The notes: generated from the sequence alone by a model not told the origin. Counted from the first letter of the stretch, positions 51,621 to 62,630 are shown. The stretch: DNA of 64,000 nt from Halomonas campaniensis (GCF_002211105.1 NZ_JPUA01000034.1:546053-610052), one strand, 5' to 3'. Translations and numbers: made by a program.

Positions 51621-52391
51621 ATGCCCACTACCAATGGCCGAAGCGCGCTGCGCCTTGCCAAACTTCAGGAAGCGCTTGCCAGTGGCGGCACTCTGCATCT
51701 GCGCGATGCCGCAGAGTTGTGCGATGTTTCAGAAATGACCATCCGCCGCGATCTGACTACCCAGAAGACCGCTATTAGCCTGCTGGGGGGGCGGCTAGTG
51801 ATGGCAAATTACCCGGGCGTAACCCCTATTTATGATTTAAATGAGCAGCAGGCCAGCCACTATCAAGCCAAGCACCGGCTCTGCCAGCGCGCCTTAGCTT
51901 ATATACAAGAGGGCGATACGCTGTTTATTGACTGCGGGTCAACGCTGATGCCGCTGCTAAGCCAGTTAAGTCATTTCCACGAACTGACGGTAGTCACCTA
52001 TGCGTTAAACGTTGCCAATGCTGTCGCTGCACTCCCCAACGTGCGCTTGGTACTGCTGGGTGGGCTGTTTTATCCTGCTTCGCAGTCATTTGGCAGCGAC
52101 AATATGGCCGCTGCCATCGAACGGTTGGGTATTAATAAAGCGCTGATATCGGCGGCTGGGGTAGATCTAGAGCGAGGTGTTAGCTGCTTTCACTTTCACG
52201 AAGTTGCACCCAAACAGGCAGCCATTGCCACCGCCATGCAGCGGCTGTTGGTGGTGGATGCTAGCAAGTTCGGCGTAGTACGCCCTGCCTATTTCGCTGC
52301 TCTGGACGATTTTGATGTGGTGGTTACCGACGAAGAGAAGACACATAGCAGTCAATACCTGGGGTGCGGCAATGCGCCACTTCTTTCGTGA
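51621..52391 (+). CDS. deoR: DeoR-family transcriptional repressor
   Basis: Regulator of 256 residues. The N-terminal DeoR helix-turn-helix (RLAKLQEALASGGTLHLRDAAELCDVSEMTIRRDLTTQKTAISLLGGRLVM) is followed by the sugar-phosphate sensor domain (EGDTLFIDCGSTLMPLLSQL ... FGSDNMAAAIERLGINKALISAAGVDLERGVSCFHF ... LVVDASKFG). Deoxyribose-5-phosphate is the inducer in E. coli DeoR. It faces the tsx-nupC-deo genes. AAGGAG abuts the ATG directly, which is unusually close for a ribosome site, so the start is not certain. A terminator follows. Confidence 0.9.
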   Translation: MPTTNGRSALRLAKLQEALASGGTLHLRDAAELCDVSEMTIRRDLTTQKTAISLLGGRLVMANYPGVTPIYDLNEQQASHYQAKHRLCQRALAYIQEGDTLFIDCGSTLMPLLSQLSHFHELTVVTYALNVANAVAALPNVRLVLLGGLFYPASQSFGSDNMAAAIERLGINKALISAAGVDLERGVSCFHFHEVAPKQAAIATAMQRLLVVDASKFGVVRPAYFAALDDFDVVVTDEEKTHSSQYLGCGNAPLLS

Positions 52392-52421
52392 TCTAGATCA
52401 ATAGAAAATACTTTAGTCTTA

Positions 52422-52451
52422 GCTGCTTAAGTCCTTTAGTGCTTAAGCAGC
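52422..52451 (+). other. Stem-loop after deoR
   Basis: GCTGCTTAAG and CTTAAGCAGC form a perfect 10-bp stem with a 10-nt loop, immediately before the next hairpin. There is no T-run, so it may aid the following terminator or stabilise the deoR mRNA end. Confidence 0.45.
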
Positions 52452-52457
52452 GCGACT

Positions 52458-52491
52458 CGTCGCCATTTCCCATTCGGCGACGCATATTTTT
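52458..52491 (+). terminator. Terminator of deoR
   Basis: CGTCGCC and GGCGACG form a perfect 7-bp stem with an 11-nt loop, followed by CATATTTTT. This is a probable Rho-independent terminator separating deoR from the cyo operon. Confidence 0.65.
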
Positions 52492-52631
52492 CCCGGAGCA
52501 GTGACGCTCACAGCTTCATGCAGTGTTCTGACGAGCATGTTTTGGGAAGAGTATGGGGTGGTAGTTAGCCTGCTATGTTTTTTGTCGCGTGGCTAGCTAG
52601 TGTTTTAAACAACCTCTGACGAGATCACACC

Positions 52632-53657
52632 ATGCAACGACGCTCACTTTGGCGCAGGCGAGGCACGCTAGTGCTCCTTGCGCTGTGTCTGTTTCTAGCA
52701 GGCTGTAGTTCAGCGCTGCTAGACCCAAAAGGCCAGATTGGCGCTGAGCAGCGCACACTGATTCTCACCGCCTTTGGCCTAATGTTGATTGTGGTTATTC
52801 CTGTGATTGTCATGACGCTGCTGTTTGGCTGGCGTTACCGGCGAAGTAATAGCCTGGCTAAATACACGCCTGATTGGGCGCACTCCAATGTGATTGAGGC
52901 GGTGGTGTGGCTCGTACCTTGCGCAATTATCGCTGTACTCGCCCTGTTGACCTGGAAGACCTCCCATACCCTTGATCCCCACAAACCGCTGGAAAGCGAT
53001 GTGGCGCCGATCGAAATACAGGCGGTGGCGCTTGATTGGAAGTGGCTGTTTATCTACCCCGAGCAGGGTATTGCCAGTGTTAACGAAGTGGCCTTTCCGG
53101 TGGATACACCGGTGCGCTTCCGGGTCAGCTCAGGCTCAGTGATGAACGCTTTCTTTATCCCCCATCTTGGCAGCCAGATTTATGCCATGGCGGGCATGGA
53201 TAACGATGTCCATCTGATCGCTAATGAAATTGGTAGCTACCCTGGTCGTTCCACCAACTACAGTGGCGCGGGCTTCTCTGGCATGACTTTTGAAGCCAAG
53301 GTGACGACGCCTGCTGATTTTGACGCTTGGGTTGAAACCGTGCGCGGCGCCCCGCAAACGCTGACTTACCCCGAAGGTTATGAGGCGTTGGCTGAGCCCA
53401 GCGAATCGAATCCGGTGGAGTACTTCTCAGCGATTTCGCCTTCGCTGTATGAAAGCATCTTGAAAAGTTTCCATACCGGCAGCGAGCACGATATGGGCGG
53501 CGGCCACCAGATGGGCAGCGACCATGCTAAGCCACACGATGGCGAAAGCGCTCACGCTACTGATCATGCGGCCGAATCAGGCCATGAAACCAATAACCAT
53601 GCTAGTCAGGATAATGCCATGCGCAGCCATCCTTCTAGCTTAGAAGCGGGAGGTTAA
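52632..53657 (+). CDS. cyoA: Cytochrome o ubiquinol oxidase subunit II
   Basis: Membrane-anchored lipoprotein subunit of the bo3 quinol oxidase, 341 residues. The lipobox LFLAGCSS puts the modified Cys near residue 25; two helices (about 42-66 and 90-110) precede a cupredoxin domain with [66 protein letters not shown]. The CuA cysteines of cytochrome c oxidases are absent, as in CyoA. The C-terminal about 55 residues form a His/Asp/Glu/Ser-rich tail not seen in E. coli CyoA. First gene of cyoABCDE. Confidence 0.95.
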   Translation: MQRRSLWRRRGTLVLLALCLFLAGCSSALLDPKGQIGAEQRTLILTAFGLMLIVVIPVIVMTLLFGWRYRRSNSLAKYTPDWAHSNVIEAVVWLVPCAIIAVLALLTWKTSHTLDPHKPLESDVAPIEIQAVALDWKWLFIYPEQGIASVNEVAFPVDTPVRFRVSSGSVMNAFFIPHLGSQIYAMAGMDNDVHLIANEIGSYPGRSTNYSGAGFSGMTFEAKVTTPADFDAWVETVRGAPQTLTYPEGYEALAEPSESNPVEYFSAISPSLYESILKSFHTGSEHDMGGGHQMGSDHAKPHDGESAHATDHAAESGHETNNHASQDNAMRSHPSSLEAGG

Positions 53658-53660
53658 GTC

Positions 53661-55655
53661 GTGTTTGGAAAACTCACGTTAGAGTCAATTCCCTACCACG
53701 AGCCGATCATCATGGTCGTCGCGGCCTTTATGGCCATTGGTGGGATCGCACTGTTTGGTTTAATCACCTATTACCGTAAGTGGGGCTGGCTGTGGAACGA
53801 GTGGTTTACCTCCGTTGACCATAAAAAGCTCGGCATTATGTATTTCATCGTCGCTCTGGTGATGCTGCTGCGTGGCTTCTCGGATGCGATAATGATGCGC
53901 ACCCAGCTGGCGATGGCCGCCGGGGATGCAGCGGGCTATTTGCCGCCTCACCACTACGATCAGATCTTTACTGCCCACGGCGTGATCATGATCTTCTTTG
54001 TCGCCATGCCCATGGTCATCGGCCTGATGAACCTGGTGGTGCCGCTGCAAATTGGTGCCCGCGACGTTGCCTTCCCTTTCCTGAATAACTTAAGTTTTTG
54101 GCTGTTTGCGGTCTCCGCAATACTGGTCAATATTTCGCTGGTAGTGGGCGAATTCGCAGCTACCGGCTGGCTCGCTTACGCGCCGTTATCGGGGATCGAG
54201 TTCAGTCCCGGGGTGGGGGTCGATTACTGGATATGGGCGTTGCAGATATCCGGGATAGGTACGACGCTCACCGGTATCAACTTCTTCGTCACCATTATCA
54301 AAATGCGCACCAAAGGCATGACGATGTTCCGCATGCCGATCTTCACCTGGACCTCGCTGTGCGCCAACGTGCTCATCATTGCTTCCTTCCCAATTTTGAC
54401 CGCGACCATCGCACTGCTAACGCTGGATCGCTATTTGGGTATGCACTTCTTCACCAATGATTTTGGCGGCAACATGATGATGTACGTCAACCTCATCTGG
54501 GCCTGGGGCCACCCGGAAGTTTATATCCTGATTCTGCCTGCCTTCGGCGTGTTCTCTGAAGTAATTGCGACCTTTGCCCGTAAGCGGCTGTTTGGCTACG
54601 CCACTATGGTATGGGCGACCATTTCAATCACCTTGCTCTCGTTTGTGGTTTGGTTGCACCACTTTTTCACCATGGGGGCGGGCGCCAACGTCAACGCCTT
54701 CTTCGGCATTATGACGATGATCATCGCCATCCCCACCGGGGTGAAAGTGTTCAACTGGCTGTTCACGATGTACCGCGGCAGCCTGGAGTTGACGTCGCCG
54801 GTGCTGTGGACGCTGGGCTTTATTATCACCTTTACCCTAGGCGGTATGACCGGCGTTATGCTTGCGGTGCCCGCGGCCAACTTTGTGCTGCATAACAGCC
54901 TGTTCGTTATTGCGCACTTCCACAACGTCATTATCGGCGGCGTGGTGTTCGGCATGATGGCGGGGCTTACCTACTGGTTCCCCAAAGCGTTCGGCTTTAC
55001 GCTCAGCGAAAAGTGGGGCAAGCGTTCGTTCTGGTGCTGGTTTATCGGTTTCTACGTTGCCTTTATGCCGCTTTACGTGCTGGCCTTCTTTGGTGCCGTA
55101 CGCCGCATGCAGTCTTATCCCAACACTGAGTGGCAGCCGTGGATGATTCTGGCCTGGGTTGGCGCGGTGATCATCATGTTGGGCATTGTCTGCACCATTA
55201 TTCAGTTCTGGGTCAGCATCCGCGACCGCAAGCAAAATGCGGATGTCACTGGTGACCCCTGGGATGGCCGCACCCTGGAGTGGTCAACCTCTTCACCTGC
55301 ACCGTTCTACAACTTTGCGCGCCTGCCGGAAGTGGGTGATATCGATAGCTTCTGGTCGCAAAAACAGCGTAGCAACGAGCAGTTGGAAGAAGCCCCCTAC
55401 ACCGATATCCATATGCCGCGTAATACCGTGGCCGGGCCGGTTATCAGCTTCTTTGCACTGGTCATTGGTTTTGCCCTGGTATGGCATATCTGGTGGTTAG
55501 CCGGCGTCGGCGCTGTGGGTGTGTTCGTCAGCTTTATGGCGCGCGTGTTTAATGACGATATCGACTACTACGTTCCTGCTGCTGAAGTTGAGCGCATCGA
55601 ACGTGAGCATCAACTCAAATGTGAACAAAAACTAGGCGTGGAGGCGCAAGCGTAA
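53661..55655 (+). CDS. cyoB: Cytochrome o ubiquinol oxidase subunit I
   Basis: Catalytic heme-copper subunit of 664 residues, starting at GTG 53661 four bases after cyoA. Key residues are present: [24 protein letters not shown] (low-spin heme His), [21 protein letters not shown] (CuB His and cross-linked Tyr), [11 protein letters not shown] (two CuB His) and [15 protein letters not shown] (heme His pair). It reduces oxygen to water and pumps protons. Length equals E. coli CyoB (663). Confidence 0.97.
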   Translation: MFGKLTLESIPYHEPIIMVVAAFMAIGGIALFGLITYYRKWGWLWNEWFTSVDHKKLGIMYFIVALVMLLRGFSDAIMMRTQLAMAAGDAAGYLPPHHYDQIFTAHGVIMIFFVAMPMVIGLMNLVVPLQIGARDVAFPFLNNLSFWLFAVSAILVNISLVVGEFAATGWLAYAPLSGIEFSPGVGVDYWIWALQISGIGTTLTGINFFVTIIKMRTKGMTMFRMPIFTWTSLCANVLIIASFPILTATIALLTLDRYLGMHFFTNDFGGNMMMYVNLIWAWGHPEVYILILPAFGVFSEVIATFARKRLFGYATMVWATISITLLSFVVWLHHFFTMGAGANVNAFFGIMTMIIAIPTGVKVFNWLFTMYRGSLELTSPVLWTLGFIITFTLGGMTGVMLAVPAANFVLHNSLFVIAHFHNVIIGGVVFGMMAGLTYWFPKAFGFTLSEKWGKRSFWCWFIGFYVAFMPLYVLAFFGAVRRMQSYPNTEWQPWMILAWVGAVIIMLGIVCTIIQFWVSIRDRKQNADVTGDPWDGRTLEWSTSSPAPFYNFARLPEVGDIDSFWSQKQRSNEQLEEAPYTDIHMPRNTVAGPVISFFALVIGFALVWHIWWLAGVGAVGVFVSFMARVFNDDIDYYVPAAEVERIEREHQLKCEQKLGVEAQA

Positions 55656-56275
55656 TGTCGACTGATACGCTAAATCATAGCTCGCACCACCCGGTAGAGC
55701 ACGAAGAAGAGCATCACGATGCCTCGGGCACAAAGCTGTTTGGTTTCTGGGTCTACCTAATGAGCGATTTGGTGATCTTCGGATCACTGTTCGCCACTTA
55801 CGCCGTGCTGATGAGAGGCACGGCGGGTGGGCCAACCGGCGCTGATATCTTTGAATTACCGTTGATTCTTTTCGGTACCTTTGCGCTGCTGATCAGTAGT
55901 TTTACCTTCGGCATGGGCGTTTTGGCAATGCATGCCAATCGTGTAGGCCAAGTAAAAGTGTGGCTGATCATTACCTTCCTGCTGGGCTTGTGCTTCCTGG
56001 GGATGGAAATCTATGAATTCCAGCACCTGATCCATGAAGGGTACGGTCCGGATCGTAGCGGCTTTTTGTCGGCCTTCTTTACTCTGGTAGGCACCCACGG
56101 GTTGCACGTTACGTTCGGCATGATCTGGATTCTGGTGATGCTGGTACAGCTGTCGACCAAAGGGTTGAACGATATGACCCGGCCGAGGATTTTGTGCCTA
56201 AGCCTGTTCTGGCACTTCCTCGATATTGTCTGGATCTGTGTCTTCTCATTCGTCTATCTGATGGGAGTGTTGTGA
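55655..56275 (+). CDS. cyoC: Cytochrome o ubiquinol oxidase subunit III
   Basis: Membrane subunit of 206 residues with five helices. [34 protein letters not shown] and [28 protein letters not shown] are typical of heme-copper oxidase subunit III, and YEFQHLI is also conserved. The N-terminus is His/Glu-rich. Its ATG overlaps the cyoB stop by one base (TAATG). Confidence 0.95.
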   Translation: MSTDTLNHSSHHPVEHEEEHHDASGTKLFGFWVYLMSDLVIFGSLFATYAVLMRGTAGGPTGADIFELPLILFGTFALLISSFTFGMGVLAMHANRVGQVKVWLIITFLLGLCFLGMEIYEFQHLIHEGYGPDRSGFLSAFFTLVGTHGLHVTFGMIWILVMLVQLSTKGLNDMTRPRILCLSLFWHFLDIVWICVFSFVYLMGVL

Positions 56276-56276
56276 G

Positions 56277-56597
56277 ATGAGTGCAAGTTCAACCAATGCC
56301 CATGGCAGCGTTAAGTCGTATGTGACAGGACTGGTATTGTCGCTGATACTGACCATTATCCCCTTTGCGGTGGTGATGAGTGGCGCTTTTAGCGTACTGG
56401 CTACCGTGATTGTGATAGCCGTGACCGCGGTGTTGCAGATCCTGGTGCAACTGGTCATGTTTATGCATATGAGTACCAAAGCCGACGAGGGCTGGAACCT
56501 GATGTCCTTCGTCTTCACACTGACGATTCTCGTCCTAGTGGTAGGAGGCTCGCTGTGGATCATGCAGCATCTGCATCTCAACATGATGATCGGCTGA
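56277..56597 (+). CDS. cyoD: Cytochrome o ubiquinol oxidase subunit IV
   Basis: Small subunit of 106 residues with three hydrophobic helices; SYVTGLVLSLILTIIPFAVVMSG and AVLQILVQLVMFMHMSTKADEGWNLMSFVFTLTILVLVVGGSLWIMQHL match CyoD, which helps assembly of the CuB site. It begins one base after cyoC and overlaps cyoE by 43 bp. Confidence 0.94.
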   Translation: MSASSTNAHGSVKSYVTGLVLSLILTIIPFAVVMSGAFSVLATVIVIAVTAVLQILVQLVMFMHMSTKADEGWNLMSFVFTLTILVLVVGGSLWIMQHLHLNMMIG

Positions 56598-57478
56598 TTT
56601 CAGCACCTAGCCGCTGGCGGGATCTGCTCGAGCTGACCAAACCGGGCATTATCGGGGGCAACCTGATTGCTACGCTAGGCGGCTACTTTCTGGCCGCCCA
56701 GGGACAGTTCGAGTGGCTCAGCTTTGTGGCGGTCATGGTGGGGATTGCATTAATCATTGCGTCGGGCTGTGCGTGTAACAACGTCATTGACCGCGATATT
56801 GATGCATTGATGGCGCGTACGCGCCATCGCCCCCTGGTCAGGGGCAGCATTTCCATCACTCAAGCGCTGGGCGTTTCGGCGCTGCTGGGTGTGTCGGGGG
56901 TGGTGTGTCTGGCGCTGGGCACCAACGGGCTAACCGTTGCCTTGGCAGTCATTGGCTGGGGCGTGTATGTGGGGCTGTATAGCCTCTATATGAAACGCCG
57001 CTCAGAGTACGGCACTTTGGTAGGCAGCCTCTCCGGCGCGATGCCGCCGGTGGTGGGCTACTGCGCCGTGACGGGGCAGTTCGACAGCGGTGCCATTATG
57101 CTGCTGGTTATTTTCTGCCTGTGGCAGATGCCGCACTCCTATGCCATTGCGATTTTCCGCTACGCCGATTATCGCCGCGCCTCGATTCCGGTGCTGCCGG
57201 TGGTGCGCGGGGTCAAAATGGCCAAACACCATATTCTTGGCTATATCGTGGCGTTTATTCCCGCTTCGCTGGCTCTAGGGCTGGCGAGCCAGGCGGGTGC
57301 TGGGTATCTGTGTGTGGCGCTGACCATGGGTGGCTACTGGCTCTACTTGGCGCTACGCGGCTACCGTTTAGACGACGATGTGCGCTGGGCCAAGCAGGTG
57401 TTTGGCGTTTCCATTTTGACCATCACCGCGATGAGCTTAGTTATGGTGCTGGAATCGATGGTGCCGATGTGGGTTTAG
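56555..57478 (+). CDS. cyoE: Protoheme IX farnesyltransferase (heme O synthase)
   Basis: Polytopic prenyltransferase of 307 residues making heme O for the CyoB active site. The Asp-rich motif is NNVIDRDIDALMARTRHRPLVRG (about residues 70-92), with the second site DYRRASIPVLPVVRG. About nine helices follow LTKPGIIGGNLIATLGGYFLA. Start GTG 56555 lies within cyoD, seven bases after TAGGAGG, and no other in-frame start is better, so the 43-bp overlap is real and translation is coupled. A strong terminator follows. Confidence 0.95.
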   Translation: MDHAASASQHDDRLISAPSRWRDLLELTKPGIIGGNLIATLGGYFLAAQGQFEWLSFVAVMVGIALIIASGCACNNVIDRDIDALMARTRHRPLVRGSISITQALGVSALLGVSGVVCLALGTNGLTVALAVIGWGVYVGLYSLYMKRRSEYGTLVGSLSGAMPPVVGYCAVTGQFDSGAIMLLVIFCLWQMPHSYAIAIFRYADYRRASIPVLPVVRGVKMAKHHILGYIVAFIPASLALGLASQAGAGYLCVALTMGGYWLYLALRGYRLDDDVRWAKQVFGVSILTITAMSLVMVLESMVPMWV

Positions 57479-57507
57479 CTCGCACCTACTGTTAAGTAGT
57501 CAAGCCA

Positions 57508-57545
57508 AACGCCCCAAGCAGATAACTGCTCGGGGCGTTTTTTTT
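57508..57545. terminator. Bidirectional terminator between cyoE and pta
   Basis: AACGCCCC and GGGGCGTT, with additional AGCAG/CTGCT pairing and an ATAA loop, followed by eight T's on the plus strand. It ends cyo and, read in reverse, could end ackA-pta. Confidence 0.9.
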
Positions 57546-57567
57546 GAGTAGGAGAAAGTTATGTAAC

Positions 57568-59751
57568 TTAACTTTCCCGCTGGCTGGCCTGGATGGCGGT
57601 CAGCGCAATGGTATAAACGATATCGTCGACTAGCGCGCCGCGGGAGAGGTCGTTCACTGGCTTGTTTAAGCCTTGCAGCATGGGGCCAACGCTCACTACA
57701 CGGGCACTACGCTGCACCGCTTTGTAGGTGGTATTGCCGGTGTTGAGGTCGGGGAATACAAATACGGTGGCTTTACCCGCCACCGGCGAGTCGGGGGCTT
57801 TCTGCTTGCCCACGCTTTCGATGGCGGCGGCGTCGTACTGTAGCGGGCCGTCGATGGCCAGGTGCGGTGCGCGCTGTTTAGCGATACGGGTGGCTTCGCG
57901 CACTTTATCCACATCGGCGCCGGTGCCGGAGTCGCCGGTGGAGTAGCTGATCATGGCCACTCTGGGTTCTATGCCAAAGGCTTCAGCGGAGCGGGCGCTT
58001 TGCAGGGCGATCTCCGCCAGGGTTTCAGCGTCCGGGTCGGGATTCACCGCGCAGTCGCCGTAGACCACCACCTGTTCCGGCAGCAGCATAAAGAAGATCG
58101 ACGAGACTTGATTATACTCCGGTGCGGTTTTAATCAACTGGAAGGCGGGACGTACGGTGTTGGCGGTGGTGTGCACCGCGCCGGAAACCAGCCCGTCGAC
58201 TTCATCCAACTGCAGCATCATGGTGCCGAGTACCACGTTGTCTTGCAGCTGCGCTTCGGCGGTTAGCTCGTTGAGTTTGCCACGCCGACGCTCGACCATG
58301 GGGCCAATATAGCGCGCACGGCTGCTCTCCGGGTCGATAATCGTCAGCGCTTTGGGCAGCGTCAGCCCGCGGTTACGCGCCACATTTTCGATATCGTCGC
58401 GCTTACCCAGCAGTACGCAGTCGGCAATGCCGCGGCGCTGGCAGATAATCGCCGCTTCGACGGTGCGCGGCTCATCGCCTTCTGGCAGCACCACGCGCTT
58501 TTTAGCCAACTGGGCGAGTTTAACCAACTGGTGGCGAAACGCTGAAGGTGAAAGGCGGCGGGTATAACCGCTGCTCAGGTGGGCTTTCAACCACTCAAGA
58601 TCCATATGGGCTGCGACGTAACGGGCCACCTGTTCGGCGCGCTCGAAATCGTCCATGGGGATTTCGCTGCTTAGCTGGCTCAAGTTCTGGGCTGTGGTCA
58701 GGCTGTCGGTCTCTACTGCCAATACCGGTAGGCCCGTTTTCAGCGCGGGGCGACACATTTCAATCATGCTGTCGTTAGGCATAAAGCCGTTGGTCAGCAG
58801 TACGCCCGCTAGCTGAACACCGTTCATGGTCGCCAGTGCCGAGGCGAGCACTACATCGTCGCGGTCGCCGGAGGCCACGATTAGGCTGCCAGGAGTGAAA
58901 ATATGCAGCGCGTTAGCAGCGCTGCGGGCGCAGAGGCTGGTGGAGAGTACCCGGCGGCTGGCCGCCTCGCCTTCGTTCAGCAGCTTGGCGTTAAGCGCTC
59001 GGGCCACATCCAGGGTGCGCAGGGCGCTAAGGGTTTTGCTGTAAGGCACCACGCCGATCAAGTGGAATTTATCGGTCGCCAGGGCGGGAGAGTACTGGCG
59101 TAGCTCAGTCAGCACCGACTCTTCCAGCTGTGGTTTGAAGGTGCCCGGCGCGGCAGAAAGGTCATCTTCCTGAGCATAGGGTAGGTGCTTCATGCGCATC
59201 AAAATGCCGCCTAGGGTGCGGCTGGAGCTAACCCCACCAAAGCTACGGGCGTGCATATCCAACTGTTCGGCCAGGGCCTGGGGCTCGTTTAAGTCTCCGG
59301 TGCCCACCAGGATAATCCGCGCATTCAATGCATTGGCAAGCTGGGCGTTGGTTTGGGTGGCGTAGGTGGTGTGCTGGGTAGGCACTACGCCCTCTACCAC
59401 GACGAGGTCTAGGGTGCTGCCATCGCGGTGGGCCTGCTGGACAACCTGCTCATAGAGCTCGACGGCATTCTCCATCAGCTCATCGGTTTGGTCGTCGCGC
59501 AGTAGTCGCTCCAGGCGTGCCTGAGAGATCGGCGAAGGCGGGCGCTGGTTAAGCGCCCGGGAGACAAGCGCGGTGGAGCGATCCAACCCCGGGCCGTTCA
59601 GCTCGTTCTGCATAAACGGCTTTAGAAAGCCGGCTTTCAGGCCGATGGTATCCAGCGCTTGAATTAACCCCAGGCAGGCGGAGGTAAGTCCAACGCCCTC
59701 ACTGGTGGGCACTAACAGAATCGCTTGTGGCTGGTCGGGGTGGGAAGTCAT
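57568..59751 (-). CDS. pta: Phosphate acetyltransferase
   Basis: Long-form Pta of 727 residues interconverting acetyl-CoA and acetyl phosphate. An N-terminal P-loop-like domain ([22 protein letters not shown], about 10-32) and DRTGG-type regulatory region (about 230-350) precede the catalytic domain (about 400-725) with [72 protein letters not shown] and [41 protein letters not shown]. Size matches E. coli Pta (714). Start overlaps the ackA stop by 4 bp. Confidence 0.96.
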   Translation of the reverse strand: MTSHPDQPQAILLVPTSEGVGLTSACLGLIQALDTIGLKAGFLKPFMQNELNGPGLDRSTALVSRALNQRPPSPISQARLERLLRDDQTDELMENAVELYEQVVQQAHRDGSTLDLVVVEGVVPTQHTTYATQTNAQLANALNARIILVGTGDLNEPQALAEQLDMHARSFGGVSSSRTLGGILMRMKHLPYAQEDDLSAAPGTFKPQLEESVLTELRQYSPALATDKFHLIGVVPYSKTLSALRTLDVARALNAKLLNEGEAASRRVLSTSLCARSAANALHIFTPGSLIVASGDRDDVVLASALATMNGVQLAGVLLTNGFMPNDSMIEMCRPALKTGLPVLAVETDSLTTAQNLSQLSSEIPMDDFERAEQVARYVAAHMDLEWLKAHLSSGYTRRLSPSAFRHQLVKLAQLAKKRVVLPEGDEPRTVEAAIICQRRGIADCVLLGKRDDIENVARNRGLTLPKALTIIDPESSRARYIGPMVERRRGKLNELTAEAQLQDNVVLGTMMLQLDEVDGLVSGAVHTTANTVRPAFQLIKTAPEYNQVSSIFFMLLPEQVVVYGDCAVNPDPDAETLAEIALQSARSAEAFGIEPRVAMISYSTGDSGTGADVDKVREATRIAKQRAPHLAIDGPLQYDAAAIESVGKQKAPDSPVAGKATVFVFPDLNTGNTTYKAVQRSARVVSVGPMLQGLNKPVNDLSRGALVDDIVYTIALTAIQASQRES

Positions 59752-60932
59752 ACACGTGTCTCTAGGCAGTGGCGGGTTTCCATGGCAATGCGGCCCTCTT
59801 CATCGGTAGGAATCACCCATACCTGCGGCCCATCATGACCAGCGCTATCCAGCTTGCCCTCTTTGCCGCGGATAGTCGCTTCGTTAGCGTCGTTATCCAA
59901 CACAAAACCGAAGTGGGGCATCAGCGACAGCACATGACGGCGCACTATAGGTGAGTTTTCGCCGATGCCACCGGTAAAGATGACCCCGTCTAACTGGGGG
60001 AGTGCACAGGAGAGCGCCGCTAACGATTTGGCAATACGGTAACAGAACACCTCCATGGCTAACTGTGCGGTGGCGTGCCCTTGTTCAGCGGCCTCCTCAA
60101 TTTCGCGCATGTCGTTGGTTAAGCCTGAAAGGCCCAGTAGGCCGCTCTCTTTATTGAGCACGTTGTCGATTTTGTCTAACGACCAGCCCAGTTGACGGTG
60201 CAGATGGGCGTGCAGGCCAGGGTCAACGTCGCCACTACGGGTGCCCATTACCAAGCCTTCCAGCGGGGTAAGACCCATGCTGGTATCCTGGCTTTGATTG
60301 TTCCAAACCGCGCTGGTGGAGCAGCCATTGCCCAAGTGGGCGGCCAGCCAGCCGCCTGTGCCACGGCTACTCAGCTCCCCCGCCCGTTGACTAACATAAG
60401 CGTGGCTGGTGCCGTGAAAGCCATAGCGGCGAATGCCATGCTCAGCGTAAAGGTTTTCAGGCAGCGCGTAACGGTATGCGCGGGGCGGCATGGTTTGGTG
60501 GAAAGCGGTATCAAACACGGCCACTTGGGGCAGCTCAGGAAAGACGTTTTGGGTCGCCGCAATGCCCGCTAGATTGGCTGGATTATGCAGTGGCGCTAGC
60601 GCCGCGGTAGTTTGAATAGCCGCCATAACACTATCATCGATAAGCGCGGCCTGGGTGAAGTGCTCGCCGCCATGCACGATGCGATGGCCTACCGCCGCCG
60701 GTAATCGGCCCTCCATACGCTCAAGGATGGTGCTAAGCGCCTGGGTATGGTCGGCTCCAGGAAGTGGCTGAGTAAAACGTTCACCGGCACTGTTTTTGCC
60801 CTTTAAGCGCGCCTCTTCGCTACCCAAACGTTCAGCTATGCCTTCGAGTCGCGGTGCCTGAGGGTCTGAGTCAATCAACGCGTATTTAATCGAGGAGGAA
60901 CCGCAGTTAATTACCAGCACCGGTGCGTTCAT
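59748..60932 (-). CDS. ackA: Acetate kinase
   Basis: ASKHA kinase of 394 residues, acetate plus ATP to acetyl phosphate. Motifs: [16 protein letters not shown] at the start, [86 protein letters not shown] and [15 protein letters not shown]. Together with pta it allows overflow to acetate or its scavenging. TAGCGAAAAGG precedes ATG. Confidence 0.97.
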   Translation of the reverse strand: MNAPVLVINCGSSSIKYALIDSDPQAPRLEGIAERLGSEEARLKGKNSAGERFTQPLPGADHTQALSTILERMEGRLPAAVGHRIVHGGEHFTQAALIDDSVMAAIQTTAALAPLHNPANLAGIAATQNVFPELPQVAVFDTAFHQTMPPRAYRYALPENLYAEHGIRRYGFHGTSHAYVSQRAGELSSRGTGGWLAAHLGNGCSTSAVWNNQSQDTSMGLTPLEGLVMGTRSGDVDPGLHAHLHRQLGWSLDKIDNVLNKESGLLGLSGLTNDMREIEEAAEQGHATAQLAMEVFCYRIAKSLAALSCALPQLDGVIFTGGIGENSPIVRRHVLSLMPHFGFVLDNDANEATIRGKEGKLDSAGHDGPQVWVIPTDEEGRIAMETRHCLETRV

Positions 60933-60990
60933 AAAAACCTTTTCGCTAGGAGGTTAGTGAGCAAAGAGATAGACTTTAGTTTAACATGCT

Positions 60991-61010
60991 GCGCTGCGGA
61001 AAAGCAGCGC
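60991..61010. other. Stem-loop in ackA/EamA intergenic region
   Basis: GCGCTGC and GCAGCGC form a perfect 7-bp stem around GGAAAA in the gap between divergent ackA and the DMT permease. It may be in one of the two leaders; no T-run is present. Confidence 0.35.
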
Positions 61011-61056
61011 CTGAATTTCGTTAGCCTTCTATGTAAAAGAGAGGCATGCTGGGCTA

Positions 61057-62043
61057 TTGATGGCTACACGCCTGGTATTCACCTTACACCTTCTTACTCC
61101 CTTAATGAGCCGTTCTGTTCTTATGTCAGCGTCCCCTTTGCCGAAACTACTACCGCGCCACTTGGCCATTCTGTTAATGATGACGGTGGCTACCATGTTT
61201 GCCGCCAATCATGTCTCGGCGCGGCTGGCGTTTGATAATGGCACTGGATTGTTACTGGCAGTATTGACCCGCTCAGGGGTGGCCTGCCTGATTTTGGTGG
61301 CACTCGTGATCGTGCAGAAAAAGCGGCTCTGGCTGCCTGCGGGGAGTTGGCCTTGGCAGCTTGCGGTGGGGCTGTTAATCGCGATTCAGAGCGTTAGCCT
61401 CTACTCGGCCGTGGCCAGGCTGCCGGTGGTGATTGCGCTGCTACTGGTCAATACCTTTCCGATTCAGCTGGCACTGCTTAGTTGGGCGCTGGGCGGCCCG
61501 CGGCCGACGCTGCGCAGTTGCCTGATTATGGGCACCATTCTAATCGGCTTACTGGTGGTGCTGGATATCCCTTCATGGATCGCCAGCGCCGATGGCATGG
61601 GGCCAGGGTGGATCGCGGGCATTGGGTTTGGATTGATGGCGGCCTTCGTCTTTGCCTGCGCGCTGTGGGTCACCGAACACCGCCTGGCGGGTGTGGGCAG
61701 CACGCTGCGCAGCCTATTGACCATGCAAACGGTGTTTATCGTCATGATCATTGGCGGCATCGCCGGAGTGGTACCTGGGGGAATGAGCCTGCCGGATAAC
61801 AGCACTGGCTGGCTGGGGCTCACGCTGCTCGGGCTGCTCTATGGTTCGGCGTTCTCAACGCTGTTTATTTTTGTGCCACGACTCGATATGGCACGCAACG
61901 CACCAGTGATGAATATCGAACCGGTGGCCTCCTTGGTGCTGGGGTACTTCGTGTTGGGGCAAATGCTCAGCCCTGGCCAACTGGTCGGCGGGGCCGTCGT
62001 CGTTGGGGGGATTGTCGTGCTGAGTTTATCCAAGGGGCGGTAA
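61057..62043 (+). CDS. DMT-superfamily permease (EamA family)
   Basis: Inner-membrane transporter of about 300-328 residues with ten hydrophobic helices arranged as two EamA repeats (about 40-165 and 185-320): MFAANHVSARLAFDNGTGLLLAVLTRSGVA begins the first and FGLMAAFVFACALWVTEHRL the second; NIEPVASLVLGYFVLGQMLSPGQLVGGAVVVGGIVVL is the usual last pair. Start is uncertain: ATG codons at 61060, 61105 and 61123 all lack a strong ribosome site; the longest frame is given. Such proteins often export amino acids or metabolites; substrate unknown. Confidence 0.85.
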   Translation: MMATRLVFTLHLLTPLMSRSVLMSASPLPKLLPRHLAILLMMTVATMFAANHVSARLAFDNGTGLLLAVLTRSGVACLILVALVIVQKKRLWLPAGSWPWQLAVGLLIAIQSVSLYSAVARLPVVIALLLVNTFPIQLALLSWALGGPRPTLRSCLIMGTILIGLLVVLDIPSWIASADGMGPGWIAGIGFGLMAAFVFACALWVTEHRLAGVGSTLRSLLTMQTVFIVMIIGGIAGVVPGGMSLPDNSTGWLGLTLLGLLYGSAFSTLFIFVPRLDMARNAPVMNIEPVASLVLGYFVLGQMLSPGQLVGGAVVVGGIVVLSLSKGR

Positions 62044-62120
62044 ATGTTTGCGTTCTCCATAGTTATGAACCACAATACAAACGTGTAAGGAAACACTGTT
62101 TTTTAACTGAGGTACAAGCT

Positions 62121-62630
62121 ATGAAGATGTCTCTATTGTCACTTACATCGGCGGTACTCCTGGTGGGTGCAGGCGCATTTGCAACGAGTGCTCAAGCACA
62201 ACAGTCCTTCGGTTACCCGCAAGCTTACCTGGGTGGCGATGCCATGTTCTGGAGCCTGGATCCAGACAGGGGCCCTTCCCGTGATGACGTGGGCTTACGC
62301 CTGCGTGGCGGCGCTCAATTTAATGACTACTTTGCGCTGGAAGGGCATTTAGGCACGGGCGGTTCAGATGGTGGCGCTGATCTGGATCATCTAGCTGGCG
62401 CTTATGCAAAAGGGATTTTCCCGGTGGCGCCTGAAGTGCGGTTATACGGTTTAGCGGGCTTCACAGAAGTTGAGGTTAGTAATAACCGGGAGAGTGATTT
62501 CTCCTACGGTGGCGGCGCTGAAATGGACGTAGCCCCCAATTTGTCGGTGAATGCAGATTACATGCGCTACTTGGATAAATCTGACTACACCTTTGATGCG
62601 GCCAGCGTTGGTCTACGTTATCGGTTCTAA
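62121..62630 (+). CDS. Small outer-membrane beta-barrel protein (OmpA-like barrel)
   Basis: Protein of 169 residues with a signal peptide (about 1-26, ending TSAQA-QQS) and an eight-strand barrel-like pattern: GYPQAYLGGDAMFWSL, VGLRLRGGAQFNDYFALEGHLGTGG, LAGAYAKGIFPVAPEVRLYGLAGFTEVEV, FSYGGGAEMDVAPNLSVNADYMRYLD, ending ASVGLRYRF with the terminal Phe needed for barrel assembly. It resembles the OmpA/OmpW-type porin fold without a peptidoglycan-binding domain. Function unknown. Confidence 0.82.
   Translation: MKMSLLSLTSAVLLVGAGAFATSAQAQQSFGYPQAYLGGDAMFWSLDPDRGPSRDDVGLRLRGGAQFNDYFALEGHLGTGGSDGGADLDHLAGAYAKGIFPVAPEVRLYGLAGFTEVEVSNNRESDFSYGGGAEMDVAPNLSVNADYMRYLDKSDYTFDAASVGLRYRF

Noticed and set aside
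52388-52401. FNR/Anr-like box GTGAT-CTAG-ATCAA upstream of the cyo operon
   Set aside because: It matches TTGAT-N4-ATCAA with one change, but it overlaps the deoR stop codon and lies upstream of the deoR terminator, about 230 bp from cyoA. No promoter could be linked to it.
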